This document shows, piece after piece, positions 1 to 8,116 of a DNA stretch of 64,000 nucleotides. Under the pieces are notes generated by a model. The model was not told where the DNA came from, did no database searches, and worked only from the letters and a program-made list of their open reading frames with translations. Position numbers and translations under genes: made by a program. This DNA comes from Lentzea sp033794685 (lineage in GTDB: Bacteria; Actinomycetota; Actinomycetes; Mycobacteriales; Pseudonocardiaceae), in assembly GCA_033794685.1 (NCBI GenBank), contig JARAYZ010000002.1; one strand, written 5' to 3'. The number at the start of each line of letters is the position of its first letter. Position 1 is the stretch's first letter.

Positions 1-264
1 CGAGTGACGCTAAGTGGCGATGTGCACCACGTCAAGCCGCCGAAAGGCGGTGACACGCACCGACATACAACATTCCAAACCGAAGCAACGGATCCGCCTT
101 CGCCGTCCGATGACGACTACGGCCACGATTCGTGGTCATGAACGAGGTTCTACTTACCCGGGATCGAAACATCGACGACCTGCCGGTCGAGACACTGGCC
201 GGTGTACTGGTCGCGTCCACGCTCGCGCTGGCCGCGGTCTGCAACGCCGCGATCGTCCGTCCTG

Positions 265-460
265 GCCTGCGCCGGCTTGCGCACCAGGCACAAGGTCGCT
301 GACTACGCGGCCCGCCTGGGCTGCTCGAGCCGCACCCTCAACCGACTCGCCCGCGAGAACACCGGCCTCAGTGCCAAGCAGCTCATCGACGAACGCGTCG
401 TGCTCGAAGCCAAACGCCTCCTCGCCCACGGACACGACCCGGTCGCACGAATCGCCACAG
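265..460 (+). pseudogene. AraC-family regulator remnant (C-terminal HTH only)
   Basis: The reading frame encodes the typical C-terminal helix-turn-helix of an AraC-type activator: a segment like TRHKVADYAARLGCSSRTLN followed by the NTGLSAKQLIDERVVLEAKR stretch and LLAHGHDPVARIA. The N-terminal sensing domain is absent upstream, and after about position 455 the frame loses all similarity before the second half of the AraC DNA-binding domain, so both ends are missing. A separate short frame at 138-302 (54 aa, starting MNEVLLTRDR and holding one hydrophobic stretch) overlaps it and could be a tiny membrane peptide, but I see no good ribosome site. I regard the stretch 1-480 as gene debris with no intact gene. 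Family recognition is from motif memory. Confidence 0.55.
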
Positions 461-484
461 TGAAGATGTCCTCGATCGCGGCGG

Positions 485-1093
485 TTACTGAACAGCGGGC
501 CCGATCCACCGGCCGACCAGAGCCCGCAGCTGGTCGTCGGTGAGCGCCGGAGTCGAGGGATGCTGCAGGAACGACAGGAAGAGCCGCATCAGGATCTCGG
601 CGAGCCCCTGGAGCTCGTCGTCGGTGGCGATCCCGGCACCGGCCCAGTCCACTGGCACGTCGCGGAGGATGCGCGCGCCGAGGGCGAAGGACTCGGGCGA
701 GGTCACCGCGACGGTGAAGAAGTCGGATTCGCCTGCCTGCAGGAGCAAGCCCAGGTACGGCTCTCGCGGGACCTCCAGGACGCCGAACACCACGGACTCC
801 ACGGCCACCTCGGCCGGGCTGCCGAACGAGGCGAGGTGCCGTGCCATCCGCGCGGCGAAGTCCTCGACGCCTGCCAGCGCGACGGCGCTGAGGATGTCCG
901 CGAGGCGTGGGAAGTAACGGTAGACGGTCTGCCGCGTCACGCCCGCCTCGGCGGCGACCACGGACATGCTGGTCTTGGCGAGCCCGACGCGGTCCACACA
1001 GGCCATCGCCGCCGTGACGATCCGGCGGCGTGCCTCGTCCTCGGTGCCGGGTGGGTTGCCCTGCCAGCCGTGGTACCCCATGCGCACCATCAT
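485..1093 (-). CDS. TetR/AcrR-family transcriptional repressor
   Basis: This 202-aa protein has a TetR N-terminal DNA-binding domain (about residues 15-65): RRRIVTAAMACVDRVGLAKT, then the recognition-helix region VAAEAGVTRQTVYRYFPRLA. The C-terminal ligand-binding part is variable, as usual in the family. The start is uncertain among three clustered ATGs (1093, 1090 and 1081); the last has AGGGA about ten bases upstream. It is the last gene of an apparent minus-strand operon after the FAD oxidoreductase and membrane protein, 17 bp from its neighbour. It probably represses that operon through the 13-bp inverted repeat at 3635-3675. The ligand is unknown. Confidence 0.85.
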   Translation of the reverse strand: MMVRMGYHGWQGNPPGTEDEARRRIVTAAMACVDRVGLAKTSMSVVAAEAGVTRQTVYRYFPRLADILSAVALAGVEDFAARMARHLASFGSPAEVAVESVVFGVLEVPREPYLGLLLQAGESDFFTVAVTSPESFALGARILRDVPVDWAGAGIATDDELQGLAEILMRLFLSFLQHPSTPALTDDQLRALVGRWIGPAVQ

Positions 1094-1109
1094 CCCTGAG
1101 AGCGTGGGC

Positions 1110-2156
1110 TCAGACGACGGAAGGTGCTTTCCGGTGCACGCGACGCAGCGCCGTGAGCAACAGACCGGCCCCGATGAAACAGGCGAGCGCGTAGAGCGCG
1201 CCTGTGATCGGTGGGCCGTCAGGAAGAGCGCTGATCCAGAACACCGCCATCCCGCCCAGGTAGACGGCCGGGTAGATCCGGACGAAGGCCGACAGCGGTT
1301 CACCAGGACCCGGCGACCTCAGCTGCGACAGGACGATCCAGCCACCGGCCAGCCACACCAGGGCCAGCTCGACGCCGAGAACCCAGGCCTGGGCGGTGGC
1401 GTTGCCGCTGAAGAAGCTCGACGGAATGCCCGCGATCGCCATGGTCGGTGGCGTGAGGACGCCGGCGAGTAGAACGCGCGGCACCAACGACCGCCCGCGG
1501 CGCTCGCCGACCAGGCACACGACCAGATAGGTCATGGCCCCCAACGAAACGGACGCGAACAGCAGCATGCTCGTCATCGGCACCGCCGCCAGCGCGGGGT
1601 GGTTGACGATGCGGTTGTCCGGGTTCCAGGCCCACCACTTCAGCTGTGGTCCGATGTGGTCGAACACCTCGTAGAACACCTGGCAGGCGAAGGCGACGGC
1701 GACCGACCCCACGAGTGCGCCGCGGCGCCGGAAGATGCCGAGCGACCGCACCAGCTCGTAGGCGAGCTGACTGATCACCGGGTAGAACGCGATGATGTAC
1801 AGCGGCAACCTGTCCCACATGAACTGCACGGTGAACTGGTTGTGGGCAAAGATGAAACCGTAGATCTCGTTGAGTCCGAACCACTCCGGGAAGTACAGCG
1901 GTGGTTCGATCACCGCGAGGTACACCAGCGACGTCCACCACAGCGCCAGGTTGATCGGATCGCCGTGGCGGTAGCGGCGCAACGCGTGCACCAGAGCGAA
2001 AACGGCGCCGCCGATGATGAGCAGCTCGAGCAGCGGCATCGTCCAGTGCGCGAGATCCCACGGAAACCGCACCGAGACCACAGGTGACACGTCGTGGCAG
2101 TCGAAGCCGAGGCCGCGGGCGACGGCTTCCGCCTCCGGCCCGCACACGGCGCTCAT
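1110..2156 (-). CDS. Polytopic membrane protein of unknown function
   Basis: This 348-aa protein has about eight to nine hydrophobic segments (for example LLELLIIGGAVFALVHAL near residue 42 and a long series from 125 to 335) separated by short charged loops. It is rich in aromatic residues near membrane edges (PPLYFPEWFGLNEIYGFIF, WWAWNPDNRIVNHP). I recognise no catalytic motif. It starts four bases inside the end of the upstream FAD oxidoreductase gene (ATGA overlap), so the two are translationally coupled and probably work together, perhaps on a lipid or isoprenoid substrate in the membrane. That role is inference. The TetR gene follows 17 bp downstream. Confidence 0.75.
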   Translation of the reverse strand: MSAVCGPEAEAVARGLGFDCHDVSPVVSVRFPWDLAHWTMPLLELLIIGGAVFALVHALRRYRHGDPINLALWWTSLVYLAVIEPPLYFPEWFGLNEIYGFIFAHNQFTVQFMWDRLPLYIIAFYPVISQLAYELVRSLGIFRRRGALVGSVAVAFACQVFYEVFDHIGPQLKWWAWNPDNRIVNHPALAAVPMTSMLLFASVSLGAMTYLVVCLVGERRGRSLVPRVLLAGVLTPPTMAIAGIPSSFFSGNATAQAWVLGVELALVWLAGGWIVLSQLRSPGPGEPLSAFVRIYPAVYLGGMAVFWISALPDGPPITGALYALACFIGAGLLLTALRRVHRKAPSVV

Positions 2157-3631
2157 CGCGTGGCAACCGTTGCCGCGGCACCGTTCGGCGAGTAGTCAGT
2201 GGCCGGCGGCTCCGCCTGGGGATCGAACCCGAAGGGAATCCGCTGCCGTCCCAGCGCCGTCCGGATCCGGTAACGCACGAGCGCCGCGATCACCCGCGGG
2301 TTCCGCATCATCTCGCCCAGCGACTCGTCCATGTTGAACACCTTCGCGAAGTGCTCGTCGACCACCTCGTACTCACGCGCCGCACCGACGATGAGGCTGA
2401 AGGCCGGGCCGGACATGGCCGCGAGAACACGACGCCACCACTCCGGCACCTTCTCGGTGCCCACCGCGCACTCGTAGCCCTGGTCCCGCGCCATGGCCAG
2501 CGACCAGGGCACCGTGAGCGATTTGCGTTGTGCCACGAGGAACCTGGTGTAGAACTCCGCGTCGAGGCGTTGCGCGCGAGACAGGTGCTCGCGCAGCAAC
2601 AATGCAGACATCGACGCAGAACTGATTCCCTGCGCGTAGAACGGGTTGAACGCGCAGATCGAGTCGCCGACGAACACCAGACCAGGTGTGCTCAAGCGGT
2701 CGTAGCGCCGCCACTTGTTGCCCGTCGACCGGGTCAGGTGCACCTCCGAGGTGGGTGAACACCGGTCCATCGCGGCCGCGAACAACGGCGTCCGCACTCG
2801 GCGCGCCGACTCGACGAACGCCTCGGTGGTGCGGGGCATGTCGATGCCCCACGAGCCCATGCAGGCGATGACGCGGTTCCCCTCGACGGGAAAGAAGTTC
2901 ACCAGGAACTCGTGCTCGACGGGGTGCTCCCCCTTGTCCGGGGTGGGCATGATCACCAGGTGCTGCCACCACCACGACGCCGGTCGCTCAACAGGTGAGG
3001 GCAGCTCGTACCAGCGCGAGGTGTAGGTGACCTTGGCGTCGAGCGTGCGCACCTCCGGCTCGGGCCATCCGGCGGCCACGAGCCAGCCGCTGACCGAAGA
3101 CCCGCGACCCATCGCGTCCACCACGAGGTCGGCGTCGAGGTGCTCCTCGCCGGCGGGCGTGGACAGGCCGACCCCGGTGACCGCCCCGTCCCGCGTGGTG
3201 AGGCCGTGCACCGAGACACCTTCGCGAATGGTCGTGTTGGGCAGAACTCGAACCGCGTCGCGCAACACGCGTTCGATGAGGATCCGCGATCCGTAGATCA
3301 TCGTCATCGCCCCGCGCTTGCGCGCCGACCAGCCCTCCCCGTCGAGGTAGGCGGCGTCCAGGGACGGCATCAGGTGCAACCCGCCCGCGGCGATGAGCGC
3401 GTCCTCGAATCCGGGGAACAGCGCCCCGATCGCGCGCCGTCCCGAGTTGAGCAGGAAGTGCGGGTGCTTGCTCTGCGGCACGCCACGCCGGTGCTCCGCG
3501 GCGGCCGGAAGCTCGTCCCGTTCCAGCACCACCACCTGGTCGAAGTAGGGGGCGAGCGCCCCGGCGGCGCACAGACCAGCGGTGCTGCCACCCAGTACGA
3601 CGGCGGTTCTGCCCAGCGTCACGCGGACCAC
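2153..3631 (-). CDS. FAD-dependent oxidoreductase (class A monooxygenase / geranylgeranyl-reductase-like fold)
   Basis: This 492-aa flavoprotein has an N-terminal FAD-binding Rossmann motif (VVLGGSTAGLCAAGALAPYF, residues about 11-30) and a second FAD motif with the GD pair in GLVFVGDSICAFNPFYAQGI (about 330-349). The family uses NAD(P)H and FAD to hydroxylate or reduce hydrophobic substrates. The start is GTG. It is the first gene of a three-gene minus-strand unit with a membrane protein and a TetR repressor. The promoter region carries a perfect 13-bp inverted repeat that ends four bases upstream of the start codon. The substrate is unknown, and nothing links it to the peptide cluster further right. 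Confidence 0.8.
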   Translation of the reverse strand: MVRVTLGRTAVVLGGSTAGLCAAGALAPYFDQVVVLERDELPAAAEHRRGVPQSKHPHFLLNSGRRAIGALFPGFEDALIAAGGLHLMPSLDAAYLDGEGWSARKRGAMTMIYGSRILIERVLRDAVRVLPNTTIREGVSVHGLTTRDGAVTGVGLSTPAGEEHLDADLVVDAMGRGSSVSGWLVAAGWPEPEVRTLDAKVTYTSRWYELPSPVERPASWWWQHLVIMPTPDKGEHPVEHEFLVNFFPVEGNRVIACMGSWGIDMPRTTEAFVESARRVRTPLFAAAMDRCSPTSEVHLTRSTGNKWRRYDRLSTPGLVFVGDSICAFNPFYAQGISSASMSALLLREHLSRAQRLDAEFYTRFLVAQRKSLTVPWSLAMARDQGYECAVGTEKVPEWWRRVLAAMSGPAFSLIVGAAREYEVVDEHFAKVFNMDESLGEMMRNPRVIAALVRYRIRTALGRQRIPFGFDPQAEPPATDYSPNGAAATVATR

Positions 3632-3634
3632 CCC

Positions 3635-3675
3635 TCGTCATTCATACAATCAGGACTCGAATGTATGAATGACGA
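3635..3675. promoter_or_regulatory. 13-bp perfect inverted repeat, candidate TetR operator
   Basis: The arms TCGTCATTCATAC (3635-3647) and GTATGAATGACGA (3663-3675) are exact reverse complements separated by 15 bp. The element lies directly upstream of the FAD oxidoreductase start at 3631. On the minus strand its second arm contains TATGAAT, which could serve as a -10 box. The operon encodes its own TetR regulator, so this is the natural operator candidate. There is no T-tract, so a terminator is less likely. Confidence 0.6.
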
Positions 3676-3684
3676 AGAGCGGCG

Positions 3685-4320
3685 TCAATCCGGCTTACGG
3701 GCTACGGCTTGTCGTTCGTACTCGTTGATCAAGCCGCCGAGCACTCGCCGACGACGTACGGATCCACAACCCGGCCCTGCGATGGGGTGATCCGGTTGCG
3801 GCGGAGTGTGGTCCCGCGATCTGTGTGGCCTTCGGTGGTTGACGTAGCGGTTCAGCGCTGACTTCAGGTGACGCTCATCGATGATGAGCAGCCGGTCGGT
3901 GAGCTCGCGCCTGACAGTGCCGACAAAGCGTTCCGCGTAGCAGCTGGCCCGTGGACATCGCGGTGGGATCTTCGCAACGTCGATGCCGGCGTCAGCGGGA
4001 ACGGAATCGAACGACACTGTGAACTGGCCGGCCCTGTCACGAACCAGGAAACGAAACTCGCTGGCCCGGTCACCCAACTCCATGAGGAAATTGCGAACCT
4101 GCTGCGTGGTCGACGGCCCATCGGGGTTGGTGGTGGTGCCGAGGATGTGGACCTAGCGGGTGCAGACCTCCAGCATGCTCGCCGCCTGAGCGCACAGGAA
4201 CCGCCGCCACGACGTGTCGGTATCCCGAGTCGGCGAAGGCGGAATCCGAAGCCGCTTCAGCACGCGACGAACAGTCGACGCGGCCGTCCGGTGGCCGAGC
4301 TTGAACCGTAGCCAGCGAAG
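3685..4320 (-). pseudogene. Broken integrase-core (DDE) transposase
   Basis: Two minus-strand frames together cover the C-terminal part of a common actinomycete integrase-type transposase. The upstream piece (to 4153) reads GHRTAASTVRRVLKRLRIPP and then DTDTSWRRFLCAQAASMLEV before a stop where the catalytic DFF/H region would follow. The downstream piece (3685-4083, another frame) has ASEFRFLVRDRAGQFT, KIPPRCPRASCYAERFVGTV and RRPHRSRDHTPP, which are the second catalytic block and the C-terminal tail. The first catalytic Asp region is lost to a frameshift or stop and the N-terminus is missing, so the element is dead. I found no clear terminal inverted repeats. Confidence 0.75.
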
Positions 4321-4602
4321 TAGTCGCCGCACCAACGCGGACAGCACCGCACGCATGCCGACCGAACGACAGTGCCCGACCACGCCGCCGCCGGTCGTGA
4401 CCGGATCCCAGGCCTCGCACCATCCACGGTGGCGTGAAGCGTATCGAGACGAGGTGCGACCGTTCGGACGAAAGAGCTGCGACACGCTTGAACTGCAAAG
4501 ACGCATTTTCAGGCACGGAAGGCCAACACAACCCCACGCAACGTGGGCAGCAGGTGCGCGTCACTGTGAGAAAGACGTCCCTGCCGTCGGAGGTAGTTAG
4601 CC

Positions 4603-5478
4603 GTGCGAGTCTTGGTCTGCGTCATCCTGTTGGCAGCAAACCTGATGAACGCAGGGAATGCGGGGGCCTCCGAACGGCCGTTGATCGGACCCGCACGCGG
4701 CGATTCGTTGCACATCATGTCGTTCAACCTGAGATACGCCTCGCTCCAGGAACCGAACTCGTGGACGACCAGACGGCCGATCATGGCCGAGCTGCTGCGG
4801 CGCGAGCAGCCGACCGTGATCGGCACGCAGGAGGGCCTTTTCGCTCAGCTCAAGGACATCGAGCGCGACCTGCCCGCGCAGTACGACTGGATCGGTGTCG
4901 ACAGGGCCGGGGGCAGCAGGGACGAGTTCACGGCCGTTTTCTTCGACAGCTCGCGGGTCGATCCCCTTGAGTTCGACCACTTCTGGCTGTCCGCGACGCC
5001 GACCGTGACGGGCTCGAAGTCGTGGGGAAACAAGTTGATCCGCATGGTCACGTGGGTGCGGTTCACCGATCGCGTGACAGGCAAGCAGTTCGTCGTCGTG
5101 AACACTCATTTCGACCACGAGTCGGAGACCTCCCGCCTGCGCAGCGCGGAGCTGGTGCGGGACCGGGTCGGTGCCATCGCGCCGGGACTGCCGGTTGTGC
5201 TCACCGGTGACTTCAACGCCGCACCCGCCGCGCCCACACACGACATCCTGACGAGCGGGACGGGCCTGACCGACTCCTGGCTCGCCACCGTGGAACGCCG
5301 TACCCCGCTGTACGCGACGTTCCACGGCTACCGGCCGCTCGTGCCGAACGGGTCGCGCATCGACTGGATTCTCATCCGAGGCGTCCGGGTGCTCCTGGCC
5401 GCGGCGATCAACACCTTCCAGCGAGGTGGCCGGCTCCCGTCCGACCACCTCCCGGTCCAGGCGTTGATCAGACTCTGA
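4603..5478 (+). CDS. Secreted endonuclease/exonuclease/phosphatase-family hydrolase
   Basis: This 291-aa protein begins at GTG preceded by GGAGG eight bases upstream. It has a Sec signal peptide (residues 1-22, hydrophobic core LVCVILLAANLMNA, likely cleavage after AGA). The mature part is an exonuclease III/DNase I/sphingomyelinase-fold domain with the metal and catalytic blocks MSFNLRY, TVIGTQEG, VVNTHFDHES, LTGDFNAAP and, at the C-terminus, LPSDHLPVQAL, so all key residues are present. Members cleave phosphodiester bonds in nucleic acids, phosphoinositides or phospholipids; the substrate here cannot be read from sequence. It stands alone between a dead transposase and prfC. Confidence 0.85.
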   Translation: MRVLVCVILLAANLMNAGNAGASERPLIGPARGDSLHIMSFNLRYASLQEPNSWTTRRPIMAELLRREQPTVIGTQEGLFAQLKDIERDLPAQYDWIGVDRAGGSRDEFTAVFFDSSRVDPLEFDHFWLSATPTVTGSKSWGNKLIRMVTWVRFTDRVTGKQFVVVNTHFDHESETSRLRSAELVRDRVGAIAPGLPVVLTGDFNAAPAAPTHDILTSGTGLTDSWLATVERRTPLYATFHGYRPLVPNGSRIDWILIRGVRVLLAAAINTFQRGGRLPSDHLPVQALIRL

Positions 5479-5637
5479 CAGCGCCTCGTTCCCAGCGGCG
5501 GAACCGCACGACGGTGAACCGACCAGCTGAAGCTTTAGCCCTGTTCAGGTGGCTTGTGTGATCACCAGGTGCCTGTCTGCTCCAGGTCGTGCCGGCCTGA
5601 GTGGCGAATCTGGTCGTGGAGATCCACGACGCGGCCG

Positions 5638-5850
5638 CTACGCCGGGAAGGTCGTGGTGCGGTCAGTACGGCGTTGTTCTTCTGTGAGCCCGTTGCGCCA
5701 GCTCGGGTCGTAGGCTGGCACCGCTTCCAGTTCCACCAGCACGTCCGCGAAGCGCTGGAGGTCATCCGGTTCCGGCGACGGCACAACGTCGACATCGTTG
5801 GGCTGCACGTCCGCGCCGTAGACGGCTAGAACGACGGATCGCTCATCACA
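5638..5850 (-). pseudogene. Remnant of a nucleotidyltransferase-like protein
   Basis: A minus-strand frame without a start codon reads LAVYGADVQPNDVDVVPSPE, then DDLQRFADVLVELEAVPAYD and PSWRNGLTEEQRRT before a TAG at 5638-5640. The YGA-x-PNDVD pattern is typical of the substrate-binding Gly and paired Asp residues of small nucleotidyltransferase-like proteins. The N-terminus merges into the 3' flank of prfC and no start is available, so this is a gene fragment. The rest of 5479-5907 shows no gene. Confidence 0.4.
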
Positions 5851-5907
5851 CAGTGGCGAACCGCTTCCTCCAGGTGCAGCGCAGACTTCTCCCCCGGCGA
5901 AGGACGG

Positions 5908-7521
5908 TCAGTCGTCGGTCCCTGCGACGAGGGACTCCAGTCGCACCTCGGGATGCAGGCGCCGCATGACGCCCAGCGCGGTGGAGTCGACGAACAGGGC
6001 GAGGTCCACGCCGTCGGTGCGGGTGAGCACCTCGGTGCGGTTGCCGTCCACCAGGGACCGTTGCCTGGGGTCGGCCAGGCGGCGCACGACGGTGTAGGGC
6101 AACGGTTCCAGCCGCACGGGCGACTTGAACTCCGCTTCGAGGCGATGTGCCGCGACCTCGAACTGCATGGGGCCGACCGCGGCGAACACCGGCGCCCCGT
6201 CACCGCGACGCGACGAACGCAGGATCTGCACGACGCCTTCGGACTCCAATTGCTCGATGCCTCTGCGGAACTGCTTGGAGCGACTGAGGTCCGCCGGTCG
6301 CGCGACGGCGAAGTGCGCCGGCGCGAAGCTGGGCAAACCAGGGAAACGCACCACGGGTTTGCCCGCGTGCAGGGTGTCGCCCACGCCCAGCGCGGTGGCG
6401 TTGACCAACCCGATCACATCACCGGGAAAGGCCGTGTCCAAGGTGGAGCGCTGTTGGCCGAAGACCTGTTGCACGTACTTGGTGGCGAACGGCTTGCCCG
6501 TGGCGGCGTTGGTCACGACCATGCCTCGCTCGAACACGCCGGAGCACACACGCGCGAACGCGATCTGGTCGCGGTGCGCGCGATCCATGCCCGTCTGCAC
6601 CTTGAACACGAACGCCGAGAACGGCGCGTCCAGCTTGCGCGGATCACCGGCGGCATCCGGCCGCGCGGTGGGGCGGGGCGCGATCTCGACGAGCAGGTCG
6701 AGCAGCTGCCGCACACCGAAGTTGAGCACCGCCGACCCGAAGAGCACCGGTGTCGCCGTGGCGGCGAGGAACCGCTCGAGCTCGAACTCACCGCCGGACG
6801 CGCCGAGCAGTTCCGCTTCCTCGCAGGCACGCGTCCAGCCCGCGCCCTCCTCGGCTTCGGCCTGACTCGGCAGCAGGTGCTCCTCGCCCGCGGCGGTGGC
6901 TCCGCCCGCGGTGCGCTGGTAGCGCACGAAGTGCCCGCTGCGGCGGTCGAGCACGCCGCGGAAGTGGCCGGCGTCGCCGACCGGCCAGGTCAGCGGCATC
7001 GCCTGCAGCCCGATCCGCTCGCCCAGCTCGTCGCACAGGTCCAGCGCGTCCCGGCCGGGACGGTCCCACTTGTTGATGAACGTGATCACGGGGATGCCGC
7101 GGTAGCGGCAGACGTCGAACAGCTTGAGGGTCTGCGGCTCCAGGCCTTTGGCCGCGTCGAGCAGCATGACCGCACAGTCCACCGCCGACAGCACCCGGTA
7201 GGTGTCCTCGGAGAAGTCGGCGTGGCCGGGAGTGTCCAGCAGGTTGATCACGCAGTCGCGGTAGGAGAACTGCAACGCGGCGGACGTGATGGAGATCCCG
7301 CGCGCCTTCTCCATCTCCATCCAGTCCGACACCACACCGCGCCGACCGGCCTTGCCGTGCACCGCGCCGGCCTCGGAGATCACCTTCGCGTGCAGGGCCA
7401 GCGCCTCGGTCATGGTCGACTTGCCCGCGTCCGGATGACTGATCACCGCGAAGGTGCGCCTGCGTTCCGCCTCCGCGAGCACGGTCGCGGAGGAGGCGGT
7501 CACCGGGGTGGCGGTGGTCAT
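5908..7521 (-). CDS. prfC: Peptide chain release factor 3
   Basis: This 537-aa translational GTPase recycles RF1/RF2 from the ribosome after termination. G-domain motifs are all visible: P-loop SHPDAGKST (about residues 29-37), switch region with RGISITSAALQF, DTPGHADFSEDTY and NKWDRPGRD. The family-specific C-terminal domains follow (FAVARPADLSRSKQFRRGIEQL, VGPMQFEVAAHRLEAEF). Length matches the family (about 530). The start is the ATG at 7521 with AAGGA about six bases upstream; an open frame extends further upstream but lacks family similarity. It diverges from the MerR gene, with a candidate MerR operator 37 bp upstream of its start. Confidence 0.95.
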   Translation of the reverse strand: MTTATPVTASSATVLAEAERRRTFAVISHPDAGKSTMTEALALHAKVISEAGAVHGKAGRRGVVSDWMEMEKARGISITSAALQFSYRDCVINLLDTPGHADFSEDTYRVLSAVDCAVMLLDAAKGLEPQTLKLFDVCRYRGIPVITFINKWDRPGRDALDLCDELGERIGLQAMPLTWPVGDAGHFRGVLDRRSGHFVRYQRTAGGATAAGEEHLLPSQAEAEEGAGWTRACEEAELLGASGGEFELERFLAATATPVLFGSAVLNFGVRQLLDLLVEIAPRPTARPDAAGDPRKLDAPFSAFVFKVQTGMDRAHRDQIAFARVCSGVFERGMVVTNAATGKPFATKYVQQVFGQQRSTLDTAFPGDVIGLVNATALGVGDTLHAGKPVVRFPGLPSFAPAHFAVARPADLSRSKQFRRGIEQLESEGVVQILRSSRRGDGAPVFAAVGPMQFEVAAHRLEAEFKSPVRLEPLPYTVVRRLADPRQRSLVDGNRTEVLTRTDGVDLALFVDSTALGVMRRLHPEVRLESLVAGTDD

Positions 7522-7557
7522 TCGCGGTCCTTCGGGGTAGACGACATCTCGCCAAAC

Positions 7558-7575
7558 TCTACCCTCACGTGACGG
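7558..7575. promoter_or_regulatory. Candidate MerR operator in the prfC/merR divergent region
   Basis: The near-palindrome TACCCTCACGTGACGGTA is centred on CACGTG. Its left half, ACCCTCACGT (7561-7570), recurs in opposite orientation at 8101-8110 just before the RNase J gene. MerR-family regulators bind this kind of dyad, and the two copies bracket the merR gene. Confidence 0.5.
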
Positions 7576-7660
7576 TAATCTGGACCTGCCCCGGAGGCAC
7601 GAGTGGGGGTACGAGCACCAGAATGGCTGGTGATCGTGACGCATTTCGGGAAGGGATGTT

Positions 7661-8044
7661 GTGGGCGAGCACATGCAGATCGGCGAGGTGGCTGAGCGGA
7701 CCGGTCTGTCGTTGCGCACGATCCGTTACTACGAGGAGGTCGACCTGGTGGTGCCGAGCGCGCGCAGCCAGGGCGGTTTCCGTCTCTACACCGAGCCTGA
7801 CGTGCAACGCCTCGACATGATCAAGCGGATGAAACCGCTCGGCTTCCAGCTCGAGGAGATGCGCGAGCTGCTCGAGATCCTCGACGCGCTGTCCACTGGC
7901 GACGATCCTGATCGCGACAAGCATCTCGACCGCCTCTCTGGGTTCTGGACCGCCGCCGACGAACGCTGTCAGCAGCTGCGCGCACAGCTGCGCATCGCCG
8001 AGGACTTCGCCACGACGCTGCGGTCCCACCTGCCCTCGGACTGA
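7661..8044 (+). CDS. MerR-family transcriptional regulator
   Basis: This 127-aa protein has the canonical MerR winged HTH at residues 5-75 (QIGEVAERTGLSLRTIRYYE, then GGFRLYTEPDVQRLDMIKRM) and a C-terminal coiled-coil dimerisation helix (residues 80-120). It has no cysteine cluster, so it is not an obvious metal sensor. The start is GTG at 7661 with GAAGGGA upstream; an ATG four codons later (7673) is possible. It sits between prfC (divergent) and RNase J (same strand, 72 bp downstream), and matching dyads occur in both flanking promoter regions. It therefore probably controls itself and one or both neighbours (inference). The effector is unknown. Confidence 0.88.
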   Translation: MGEHMQIGEVAERTGLSLRTIRYYEEVDLVVPSARSQGGFRLYTEPDVQRLDMIKRMKPLGFQLEEMRELLEILDALSTGDDPDRDKHLDRLSGFWTAADERCQQLRAQLRIAEDFATTLRSHLPSD

Positions 8045-8090
8045 CGAACATCACGCCTGGCCCGCGTCGCCGATTTCCTCTCACCGGCAA

Positions 8091-8110
8091 CTCTCACGTA
8101 ACGTGAGGGT
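8091..8110. promoter_or_regulatory. Second MerR-type dyad, overlapping the RNase J ribosome site
   Basis: CTCACGT and ACGTGAG (8093-8099 and 8101-8107) form a perfect inverted repeat around a single A. The right half extends to ACGTGAGGGT, the reverse complement of the decamer at 7561-7570. The GTGAGGG inside it is also the likely Shine-Dalgarno for the ATG at 8117, so protein binding or RNA folding here could control expression of the RNase J gene. Confidence 0.5.
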
Positions 8111-8116
8111 GTGACC

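Noticed and set aside
4070..4564. 164-aa minus-strand frame as a separate gene
   Set aside because: It is an off-frame shadow across the broken transposase and has no domain features.
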